A DNA stretch of 64,000 bases from Syntrophomonas sp. GTDB taxonomy: Bacteria > Bacillota > Syntrophomonadia > Syntrophomonadales > Syntrophomonadaceae. The stretch covers positions 36,001 to 100,000 of the forward strand of contig JAENYG010000013.1 in assembly GCA_016841875.1 (NCBI GenBank), written 5' to 3'. This document shows, in pieces, positions 26,686-34,522 of the stretch. Each line of letters opens with the position of its first letter. The first letter of the stretch is position 1. The position numbers and the translations under genes were made by a program. The notes under the pieces are model-generated. The model was not told the origin of the DNA. It searched no databases and was given only the letters and a program-made list of their open reading frames with translations.

Positions 26686-27169
26686 TAATATACTCCTGAA
26701 AGACGTTTGAGGGATTGTTCTTGCTACAAGCCTGATGAACTTGAACAAGCACTATTTCTTCACCTGGCTTCTTTTATACGTATCGTGTAATTACTAATAA
26801 TTGCTTGAAAATTGTTTGAAAATTACAATAAAAGCATGACCTTATAATTAGTATAACAACAAATACATTTGTTAATATAGGACCTTGGGCTCATTTTTAA
26901 AAAATTAAAGGATATATATGGAATTAAGTTGAATTAAGCCGTATAAGTGTTAAGAGCGAAGTTATTTCCAGGAAAGGAGGGACCGGAATTCTTTGGAACA
27001 GTACTTCATCGACCTGATCCAATTAGGACGACCTATGCAAAAAAAGCAGGAGGTTTCTAGTTAAACTCGATTAGCTGCGCTGCTATTGTTCGCAAATAGA
27101 GGTGGAGTTGAAAGGAAAGTTTTCACTGGGTCCTGTTTTAAAAGCCAGGGCGGAAAGAAAAATATTGTC
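26686..27169. promoter_or_regulatory. Divergent intergenic region with 11-base direct repeats
   Basis: The repeat TTGCTTGAAAA (26801-26811) is followed at once by TTGTTTGAAAA (26812-26822) and a weaker third word TTACAATAAAA (26823-26833). A regulator binding on one face of the helix could use them, for either divergent gene. Further on, AAAGGAGGGA at 26974-26983 precedes a 23-codon frame (26993-27064), which ends before the hydrogenase-kinase frame. Confidence 0.4.
26993..27064 (+). CDS. Possible 23-residue leader peptide
   Basis: A TTG at 26993 sits nine bases after the strong site AAAGGAGGGA and opens a 23-codon frame ending TAA. The product is mixed polar with Gln and Lys and resembles nothing I know. 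An AGGAGG also lies inside its end at 27048-27053 but has no start codon at a usual distance. It may be a translated leader, or the ribosome-binding site may belong to a gene whose start was lost. Confidence 0.22.
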   Translation: MEQYFIDLIQLGRPMQKKQEVSS

Positions 27170-29287
27170 ATGGATTCCGGAAGCAGCATGAAAAACTTAA
27201 TAGAAGTGATCGGTATCAAAGAGGAGAACTGCATCAACTGTCATCAGTGCATAGCAGTCTGTCCAGTGAAGATTTGCAGCGATGGCAGTGGTGAAGTGGT
27301 TAAATTTAATAATCAGCTGTGCATCGGCTGTGGTCGATGTATTGAAGCTTGTATCAAAAGCCATGGTGGCATTGTGGAAAAAAGTGCTCGTTTTCCCATT
27401 GATGATACCCATCGATTATGTGAAGATCTGTTGGAAAAGGACATTATTGCATTAGTAGCTCCTTCTGCCCAGAGTAATTTTGAATTAGGGAAACTTATAA
27501 GTGCTTTGAAAATTCTGGGAATGAAAGCAGTATATGATGTGTCTCTAGGTGCCGAAATCACCACAGCCGTTTATCACCAGACCATAGCGGCAGGAAAATC
27601 CAAGTTCCCGGTTATAGCTCAACCTTGCCCGGCGGTGGTGAAATACATAGAACTGCATCACCCGACCCTTATTCCCCATCTTGCTCCAGTGGGCAGTCCG
27701 GTACACAATACTGCAGTTTATGCTCGGTCTCTCCATCCAGATTGTCAGATTGCTTTTATTTCTCCCTGCCTGGCTAAACGCCGAGAATTTCAAGATAGCG
27801 AAATGATCCAGTACAATATCATATATCAATCTCTGCTTAAAATGTTGGAAGAAAAGGATATCGATTTGCATCTGCTGGAGGATGGACATTTCGATAATTA
27901 TGTCGCAGCCGGAATCGCTACCAATTTTTCAACCCCAGGCGGCTTAAAGGAATCTTATCTATATAAATATCCTGAAACTCCCGCCAGCTCTATTTCTAAA
28001 ATCGAGGGACCTATCATATACGAAAAGTATTTGCGGGATCTAGAAGCAACTGTTAATAGCGGATGTAAAGACTTGCCCATGCTGGTAGATATTCTTAGCT
28101 GCGAAAAAGGCTGTAATATGGGAGCGGGCTGTATTAACCAGGATAAATCCGTAGACCAGATAGAAAAATCTATAGCCCGGCGGTCTGAACAGGCGGTAGG
28201 AGACGAAGAGGCCGGTCGGGTGCTTCAGGACTTTCTGGAAAATGTAGTTGATCAATGTAATTTTGATTATCAATGTTACACGGACCTATCCTTCTTAAAT
28301 ACCCTTAAATTTCCTAATGAAGATGAGCTGCAGATCATCTATAAGAAAATGCATAAAATGGATGAAAAAGATTTCAGAAACTGTGCCGCCTGCGGGTATA
28401 ATTCCTGTCTGGATATGGCGGTAGCGGTATACAATGGCTTGAACAAATACAAAAACTGTCATGTTTATCAAGAGAAGGAACTGCGTATCGAACAAGAAAT
28501 CCTGAACAACATGGTGGGGGAACTGGCAGATCTTAATAAGCAACTGCAGGCCGAATTCAATGAGCGCAAGCATCAGGAACAGCTCTTGATACAAAACTCT
28601 AAACTGGCTGCTATGGGGGAAATGATAGGTATGATAGCTCACCAATGGCGTCAGCCGTTATCATCGATAAGTACTATAGCAGGAAACCTCCAAGTCTATA
28701 TCGATCTGGACATGTATGATAAAGATCAGTTTGCAGGTATGTTGGAGGAAATAAATAATCATTCTCAATACCTGTCCAATACCATTAATGATTTCCGACA
28801 TTTCTTTAAACCAGATAACCCCCGGGATACAGTAATTCTTGATGATGTTATAGGCGGTACTCTGGGGATAATCGGTAAGTCTCTGGAATATAAAAACGTA
28901 GTCTTGTTGAAACATTATTCTTTTGAAAACCACATATTAACTTATCCTAATGAGCTGATGCAGGTATTTCTTAATATTATTAAAAATTCTGCTGATGCTT
29001 TCATAGAAAAAGAGATAATCAATCCCCAGATCACAATACGGGGTTTTGAAACCGAGGAATACCATGTTGTGGAAATAGAAGATAATGCTGGTGGAATACC
29101 TGCAGATATTATTAACTTGATTTTTGATCCCTATTTCTCTACCAAAGGACCGAGCGTTGGCACTGGCTTGGGGTTATATATGTCCAAGCTGATAATTGAA
29201 GAACACTGTGGAGGTAAACTCAGTACCTGGAATACCCCGGTAGGGGCCTGTTTTTCGGTTAAACTTCCGGTATTGCAGGAGGGATAA
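27170..29287 (+). CDS. Sensory [FeFe]-hydrogenase-like histidine kinase
   Basis: This 705-residue fusion begins with two [4Fe-4S] ferredoxin motifs (Cys21/24/27/31 and 51/54/57/61), followed by an [FeFe]-hydrogenase catalytic-type domain (about 75-345). The H-cluster cysteines are kept: Cys153 in AQPCP, Cys200 in SPCLAK, and Cys311/Cys315 in SCEKGC. The first motif lacks the extra Cys that catalytic hydrogenases use for proton transfer (normally TSCCP), as expected for sensors. A four-Cys Fe-S domain (CAACGYNSC) follows, then a coiled coil, a HisKA box with His491 in AHQWRQP, and an ATPase domain with GTGLGL. It should sense hydrogen or redox state and signal to the HD-GYP regulator eight bases downstream. 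The start is uncertain: the frame opens at a TTG at 27086, and an ATG at 27188 is also possible. Confidence 0.85.
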   Translation: MDSGSSMKNLIEVIGIKEENCINCHQCIAVCPVKICSDGSGEVVKFNNQLCIGCGRCIEACIKSHGGIVEKSARFPIDDTHRLCEDLLEKDIIALVAPSAQSNFELGKLISALKILGMKAVYDVSLGAEITTAVYHQTIAAGKSKFPVIAQPCPAVVKYIELHHPTLIPHLAPVGSPVHNTAVYARSLHPDCQIAFISPCLAKRREFQDSEMIQYNIIYQSLLKMLEEKDIDLHLLEDGHFDNYVAAGIATNFSTPGGLKESYLYKYPETPASSISKIEGPIIYEKYLRDLEATVNSGCKDLPMLVDILSCEKGCNMGAGCINQDKSVDQIEKSIARRSEQAVGDEEAGRVLQDFLENVVDQCNFDYQCYTDLSFLNTLKFPNEDELQIIYKKMHKMDEKDFRNCAACGYNSCLDMAVAVYNGLNKYKNCHVYQEKELRIEQEILNNMVGELADLNKQLQAEFNERKHQEQLLIQNSKLAAMGEMIGMIAHQWRQPLSSISTIAGNLQVYIDLDMYDKDQFAGMLEEINNHSQYLSNTINDFRHFFKPDNPRDTVILDDVIGGTLGIIGKSLEYKNVVLLKHYSFENHILTYPNELMQVFLNIIKNSADAFIEKEIINPQITIRGFETEEYHVVEIEDNAGGIPADIINLIFDPYFSTKGPSVGTGLGLYMSKLIIEEHCGGKLSTWNTPVGACFSVKLPVLQEG

Positions 29288-29294
29288 GTAAGTT

Positions 29295-30422
29295 ATGATA
29301 AAACCAAAAGAATTTAAAGAAGCAGCCCAGGGGGTTTCCATTTTATATGTAGAAGATGACCTTGAACTGCGTCAGAACACGGTGCGTCTGCTGTCCAGCT
29401 TTTTCACTGATATCGGTGTAGCTGACAACGGCTTGGATGGTTTAAATAAGTATAGAGGCAATCAATATGATTTAGTCATTACTGATATTAACATGCCAGT
29501 TATGAACGGTGTTAAAATGGCTCAGGAAATAAAAAAGGAAAATCCTCAGCAGGTCATTGTGGTCATTTCTGCCCATGATGAAGCCAGATATCTGCTGGAC
29601 TTGATCAATCTTGGTATTGACTATTATATTCTCAAACCCCTTGATTTAAACAAATTTTTAAGCATCCTATACAAAGCGGTTCGTCTTACCCAATTTAACA
29701 AAATAGAGAAGAATTATAAATTGACTCTGGAGAGAACCGTGGAGCAGAGAACTCAAGAATTATCTGAAGCCTTGACTATTGTCAATGAGTTAAGCAGCGA
29801 ACTAGTTTACCGGCTGTCTTCAGCCGCTGAATTAAGGGATTCCGAAACTGGCATGCACAATAAGCGGCTGGGGTTATATACCCCGCGGCTGGCCAGAGAA
29901 ATCAACATGCCTCCCGAGTTTATAGAATCAGTAGCTTTTGCAGCTCCCCTGCATGATATAGGTAAGATAGGCATTTGGGATAATATTCTCTTAAAACCGG
30001 AACCACTCAATGATGAAGAGTTTGAGATAATGAAGAGTCATACGGTGATTGGAGCTAATATTCTAGCCAATTCTAAATATGATAAAATCCGTATGATTGA
30101 AACAATTTCTTTAACTCACCATGAAAGATGGGACGGTTCGGGTTATCCCAATGGGTTGAAAGGGGAAGAAATACCTATAGAAGGAAGAATCGTAGCTATA
30201 TGTGATCAATATGATGCTCTTCGAAGTAAAAGGCCGTACAAAACCGGGTTTTCCCACCACCGAACCATGAATATCATAACCCGGGGAGACGGAAGGACCA
30301 GACCTGAGTATTTTGATCCTGATATACTGACCGCTTTTATAAGGATTGCTGACGAAATTAATGAAATATTTAGCCAAAATCAGGAGGGCGGTGAACTGGC
30401 ACTAAAACAGGCTCAGGTTTAG
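29295..30422 (+). CDS. Response regulator with HD-GYP c-di-GMP phosphodiesterase domain
   Basis: The 375-residue protein has a receiver domain (acidic ED pair near residue 19, phosphoacceptor Asp in [12 protein letters not shown], Lys in LKPLD), a coiled linker rich in Glu and Gln, and an HD-GYP domain with [26 protein letters not shown] and the metal-binding CDQYDAL. It should hydrolyse c-di-GMP when phosphorylated. It starts eight bases after the hydrogenase-kinase gene behind GAGGGA, so the two are almost certainly partners. The opposing diguanylate cyclase lies on the other side of the kinase. Confidence 0.9.
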   Translation: MIKPKEFKEAAQGVSILYVEDDLELRQNTVRLLSSFFTDIGVADNGLDGLNKYRGNQYDLVITDINMPVMNGVKMAQEIKKENPQQVIVVISAHDEARYLLDLINLGIDYYILKPLDLNKFLSILYKAVRLTQFNKIEKNYKLTLERTVEQRTQELSEALTIVNELSSELVYRLSSAAELRDSETGMHNKRLGLYTPRLAREINMPPEFIESVAFAAPLHDIGKIGIWDNILLKPEPLNDEEFEIMKSHTVIGANILANSKYDKIRMIETISLTHHERWDGSGYPNGLKGEEIPIEGRIVAICDQYDALRSKRPYKTGFSHHRTMNIITRGDGRTRPEYFDPDILTAFIRIADEINEIFSQNQEGGELALKQAQV

Positions 30423-30463
30423 ATTACTTTCTTCAAGGGCAGTTTGGATATTGGGATACTACC

Positions 30464-31255
30464 CTATCCCATCATAAAAACTGATAGAATGAATAAACCA
30501 ATAAACAGACTTACCTTTAAAGGGTGCAGCTTGTCATGGGTCACAAGAACATGGTATCGGTTGTCCCAGGAGGTAGAGCCAGTTTTGGACAGTTTATTGT
30601 ATGACAAGATGAGAGTTATTAAGCCTATTATAGGTATCCCCAATCCTATACCCTGGACAAATACCCGAAATCCTCTGGCCAGTCCGATACTGTATGGCAG
30701 GTTTGATCCATCTAACCTTTGAAGCTTGATTCCTAACAGCCACTTTCCAGGAGTGGTAGCCAGAGTTTTCAAAAAGCCTGCTTCCAGAAACAGCCAGCCG
30801 GCAATCAAAACCATACCCGATAGCAGTTGAGGTGTATTATCAATGAAATTCGTTACAGCATAGGAGAGCCGAGTGTCGTATGACTCAAAACTAGTGACAC
30901 ATATGAAGAAAAAGAATATGGTACTTACATAAAAATCGAATAGTCTGGCAAAATACCTCACCCAAGGTCTTACCGTCGGCAGGTCTGCTGAAACGTTATA
31001 AGCTGCTTCTAAAGAATGGACCGCTCCTGCTTCTTCCTCTCTTCCAGTTGGCCTGAATTGATCATCATAAAGATTTCTCTTATAGGGATCACTGAGTACT
31101 TCATAGGCTTCATTTATTTTGTCTATATACTCCCTATTGGCATAAATATCTGAAGGGTAAAAGTTGAGCAGTCTAAGATAGGCTGTCTCAATCATGTCCT
31201 GGGAGACATGAGGACTCACCTGAAGTATCTGGTAATAATTATCGCTATAAGTCAA
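30464..31255 (-). CDS. J-domain protein fused to an RDD membrane domain
   Basis: The 263-residue protein begins with a DnaJ-like domain (about residues 4-68, ending EAYEVLSDPYKRNLYD). The HPD word essential for stimulating DnaK is missing; its place reads YPS. Residues about 95-263 form an RDD domain with three to four membrane segments and the Arg-Asp style word ARLFDFYVS. Related J-RDD fusions are common in Firmicutes and their role is unknown; without HPD it is unlikely to drive the classical Hsp70 cycle. The TTG start follows AAAGGATG. It is transcribed towards the HD-GYP gene. Confidence 0.75.
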   Translation of the reverse strand: MTYSDNYYQILQVSPHVSQDMIETAYLRLLNFYPSDIYANREYIDKINEAYEVLSDPYKRNLYDDQFRPTGREEEAGAVHSLEAAYNVSADLPTVRPWVRYFARLFDFYVSTIFFFFICVTSFESYDTRLSYAVTNFIDNTPQLLSGMVLIAGWLFLEAGFLKTLATTPGKWLLGIKLQRLDGSNLPYSIGLARGFRVFVQGIGLGIPIIGLITLILSYNKLSKTGSTSWDNRYHVLVTHDKLHPLKVSLFIGLFILSVFMMG

Positions 31256-31506
31256 ATAGGCACATCCTTTAATACTCCGGTCTTATGGTTTCTATAACGG
31301 TAAGTGGCTATTAATATAAGTTTTCCAAAATATTCCACATACCTTCTCCAGCATAAGTTGGGGGTCAAACACAATCTCACTAACTTTCCTAGGCCCTAGT
31401 AAGGTGAACAGAAAGGGTGACAGAGAACCATCCCCTATCATCGTGAATAAAGCAGGAGACAGCAGCAGAAAACTAAACCAGAAGGTATTCGGAAGGGAGT
31501 AATATA

Positions 31507-32190
31507 ATGCTCAATTTTGCCTTGAAAGCTGCTGTCATGTACTTTATGGCCTTGATTATGATCAGATTTCTCGGAAAGCGGGCTTTGGGGGAGCTCGGAC
31601 CTTTTGATTTTGTGGTGATGACAGGAGTGGGGCATACTGTTGTTTCGGTGGCATTGGATAAAAGCATTCCCTTCTGGGAAGGAATCGTGATCTTGGTTAC
31701 CCTGGCCTGCCTGGAGTATCTGATGGGTTATCTGGCCCTTAAGAATCAAACCCTTTCCAATATTATTACCGGAAAGCCGGTGGTTCTAATTAGTGAGGGC
31801 AGGATTATTAAAGAAAATTTAAAAAAGGAGAAATTTAATGTAGACGATTTACTGCAGGAACTACGCAAGCAGGGGATACGTGATCTGGATGAGGTGGACA
31901 AGGGTATACTGGAGTCCTGTGGGGGATTCAGCGTGCTGCTGCGGGAGGAGGATGAACCGGTCAGCAGGCGTGACCTGGGCCTTAAGCCACTGAGGAGGAG
32001 CGAAATATTAACCATCCAGCCTATCAATAGGGGAGAATTTTTCCAAAACGAGCAGCGGGACAGCTGGAGTGAGGCTGCACCGGTATCGATTACAGAGAGC
32101 CTGCTGCGCATTGAAGAGCGGCTGCAGTTGATCAGCAGCAAGGTTGGAAGAATCGAAGATCAGCTCAATTCCCAGGAACCATCTTTATGA
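31507..32190 (+). CDS. DUF421/YetF-family membrane protein
   Basis: The 227-residue protein has three N-terminal membrane helices, with the family words MIRFLGKRALGELGPFDFV, and a C-terminal soluble domain with GKPVVLISEGRI and the DDLLQELRKQGI pattern. A coiled-coil tail occupies the last 35 residues. YetF-type proteins are associated with spore or envelope functions in Bacillus, with no defined biochemical activity. The start follows AAGGGAG. The next gene begins 42 bases after its stop. Upstream at about 31421-31440 there is a fragment resembling the GTGACAG...CCATCCCC palindrome family. Confidence 0.8.
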   Translation: MLNFALKAAVMYFMALIMIRFLGKRALGELGPFDFVVMTGVGHTVVSVALDKSIPFWEGIVILVTLACLEYLMGYLALKNQTLSNIITGKPVVLISEGRIIKENLKKEKFNVDDLLQELRKQGIRDLDEVDKGILESCGGFSVLLREEDEPVSRRDLGLKPLRRSEILTIQPINRGEFFQNEQRDSWSEAAPVSITESLLRIEERLQLISSKVGRIEDQLNSQEPSL

Positions 32191-32232
32191 TATAATAATT
32201 GTGGTAAAAATTCTCATGGTGGGCGGTCGATT

Positions 32233-33135
32233 ATGAAGGTATTGATGATTTTTATAGATGGTTTTGGTCTGGGGATAAAAGGGGAAAATAACCCATATTT
32301 TTTTGCCCGCACCCCGTTTTTTGACAGCATACTAGGTGGCCATATCTTATATGAAGACAGTGGATTGGTGAGCGGTAATTCGGCAATAATGATACCTACC
32401 GATGCTTGTTTAGGTGTGCCCGGGATTCCTCAGAGTGCCACCGGACAGACCACCCTGTGGACCGGAATAAATGCTGCGAAAGAAGTGGGTCGGCATGTAA
32501 ATGCTTATCCTACTCGACAATTACGGGAACTTATTAGTAATTACAGTATAATGAAAGTGCTGGCGGATAAAGGTAAAAAGGTGACTTTTGCTAATGCTTA
32601 TCGGGGAGAATACTTCCAATTGGTTCAGCAGAGAAAAGCATTTCATTCCACCTCCACCCTGGTAGCTCTTAGTTCAGGTCAGCCTCTGAGAAGTATAGAA
32701 GATCTCAACTTGAGCAACGCTGTATATCAGGATTTCACCAACCGCATGCTGGTAGATTGGGGATATGCAGTGAAGGAAATAAGTCCGGAACAGGCCGGCA
32801 AAAACCTGGCCAGACTGGCAAGACAGCATGATTTTACTCTCTATGAATATTTTATCAGTGATAAAACCGGTCACGCCAGAGACATGGCCCGGGCCATTAA
32901 GATTTATGAGATGCTGGATAGAATGATAGCCATCTGTATTGCGGACTCTAACCTGGAGGATACTATGGTTCTGATTGTAAGTGATCATGGCAATCTGGAG
33001 GATTTATCATGTAAAGGTCATACTGTAAATAAAGTACCGACCATTCTAATTAATAATAATTATGCAAAACTCAGTTTTGATAGTATATCCTCATTGACGG
33101 ATATGACCCCGTTTATCCTGGATCTGTTCCCATAG
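32233..33135 (+). CDS. Alkaline-phosphatase-superfamily metalloenzyme, phosphomutase-like
   Basis: The 300-residue protein has the metal-binding layout of phosphopentomutase and cofactor-independent phosphoglycerate mutase: IDGFGLG near the N-terminus, the nucleophile region SATGQTTLWTG, DKTGH in the middle, and VSDHGNLED plus a later His (GHTVNKVP) near the C-terminus. It is shorter than phosphoglycerate mutase and lacks the large inserted domain, so the true reaction is uncertain. The start lies behind GGTGGGCGG, close after the DUF421 gene. Confidence 0.75.
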   Translation: MKVLMIFIDGFGLGIKGENNPYFFARTPFFDSILGGHILYEDSGLVSGNSAIMIPTDACLGVPGIPQSATGQTTLWTGINAAKEVGRHVNAYPTRQLRELISNYSIMKVLADKGKKVTFANAYRGEYFQLVQQRKAFHSTSTLVALSSGQPLRSIEDLNLSNAVYQDFTNRMLVDWGYAVKEISPEQAGKNLARLARQHDFTLYEYFISDKTGHARDMARAIKIYEMLDRMIAICIADSNLEDTMVLIVSDHGNLEDLSCKGHTVNKVPTILINNNYAKLSFDSISSLTDMTPFILDLFP

Positions 33136-33181
33136 TATAAGGAAGGCAATTAGACACCCAATAAATCAGGAGGTAGAGATA

Positions 33182-34159
33182 ATGAAACTGAAGGAATTAT
33201 ATCAACTAGCAGTTGAGATGGGCAAAACTTTTGATCCCCGGGGGGATGAAGTCAACCGTCTGTTGGACGAGAGACAAAAAGAATATGACCGAATGAATGA
33301 TGATGAGAAAGCATTTTATGATGAAGAAAACCTGACTAATCCTTATAATGATACCCGCATACTATTTGGAGAGGGAGAAGAGGTAATAAAATCGGCTATC
33401 TGCGGGATAGACATGGAGACTCCGGAAATATTACTGGTAGACCGTTTGAGGGAAAAAGGGAGAAGGATAGATATGATTATCTCTCATCACCCGGAAGGTT
33501 CAGCCCAGGCAGATCTGCATAATGTTATGCATGTACAATCTGATATGATGGAAGGGGTAGGAGTTCCAATAAATATTGCCGAAGGGATCATGGAGGATCG
33601 TATTTCAGAAGTAAAAAGAGGTATGATGCCCCTTAACCACCAGCGAGCAGTAGATGCAGCCAGACTTCTGGATATCCCATTTATGTGTGTGCATTCCCCG
33701 GCTGATAATCTGGTCAGCCATTACCTGGAGAAATTATTTGCGGAAACACCTTATAGAACTGTTCAGGATGTTATAGATCTTCTCATGGATATACCTGAAT
33801 ACCAGCAGGCCAGAAGATTTAAGGCCGGACCAACCATCGTATCCGGGGATAAGAAGAGACGGGCGGGCAAGATATTTTTGAAAATGACGGGAGGGACAGC
33901 TGGTTCGGTTAAGTCTTATGAGAAATTAGCCGCGGCTGGAGTAGGGACGATCATAGGTATGCATATGACAGACAACCACCGGAAGGCAGCCCGGGATAAT
34001 CATATCAATGTAATCATCGCCGGGCATATGGCCAGCGATTCCCTGGGGATCAATCTCTTTTTAGACGAAGTGGAGAAAAAAGGATTAGAAATTATACCTG
34101 CGGCCGGGTTAATCAGAGTGAAACGGGATGGATTTGAAACCTTAAGAGCAAACATGTAA
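33182..34159 (+). CDS. NIF3-family dinuclear metal protein
   Basis: The 325-residue protein belongs to the NIF3/YqfO-like family. Likely metal ligands are in ISHHPEGS in the first third, HSPADN in the middle, and GHMASDS with a following Glu in FLDEVEKKG near the C-terminus. It is divergent from the common GTP cyclohydrolase-like NIF3 but keeps the His-His and His/Glu layout. The cellular role is unknown. The start follows AGGAGGT, 46 bases after the phosphomutase-like gene. A small element bounded by inverted repeats begins 11 bases after its stop. Confidence 0.75.
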   Translation: MKLKELYQLAVEMGKTFDPRGDEVNRLLDERQKEYDRMNDDEKAFYDEENLTNPYNDTRILFGEGEEVIKSAICGIDMETPEILLVDRLREKGRRIDMIISHHPEGSAQADLHNVMHVQSDMMEGVGVPINIAEGIMEDRISEVKRGMMPLNHQRAVDAARLLDIPFMCVHSPADNLVSHYLEKLFAETPYRTVQDVIDLLMDIPEYQQARRFKAGPTIVSGDKKRRAGKIFLKMTGGTAGSVKSYEKLAAAGVGTIIGMHMTDNHRKAARDNHINVIIAGHMASDSLGINLFLDEVEKKGLEIIPAAGLIRVKRDGFETLRANM

Positions 34160-34170
34160 AGGCACATAAG

Positions 34171-34491
34171 TTAATAACTCAACTTTCACAGATGGTAACA
34201 GCTTCGGCGTGGCGAGCATTATACTTTGTCCCGCCGTCACCCTTCGGGCACTACCCCGAACCGGGACAACTGATGTGCATTCACTTGGTTACTGCACTAT
34301 TAAGGTTGCTGATGTTCCCGTTGGTAACTATTAATGTTGTGGCCGGTCTTATTTTAGCTAATGTAGAAATATTGTCTTCATACGTGATATCTGGCTATTC
34401 AACTTGTTTACCCCCTGTAACTCGCCTTACCCTCCTTGCTAAGACAAAGCATAATACTCGCTAGTGGGTAGTGTGAAAGTTGAGTTAATAA
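34171..34491. mobile_element. 321-bp element with 20-bp terminal inverted repeats (MITE-like)
   Basis: The left end TTAATAACTCAACTTTCACA (34171-34190) is matched by the reverse complement of the right end (34472-34491) at 19 of 20 bases. The interior carries a hairpin near 34229-34274, TTGTCCCG facing CGGGACAA with TTCGGG/CCCGAA nested. An open frame inside (34192-34464) has no ribosome-binding site and does not look like a gene. The design fits a non-autonomous element mobilised in trans. I see no clear target-site duplication. It fills most of the 363-base gap before the U32 peptidase gene. Confidence 0.7.
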
Positions 34492-34522
34492 GTTGGCCAA
34501 TTAAAGGAGGAAATAATTATAT

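Noticed and set aside
34192..34464. Open frame of 90 codons after the NIF3-like gene
   Set aside because: It lies inside the element bounded by inverted repeats, crosses a strong hairpin and has no ribosome-binding site.
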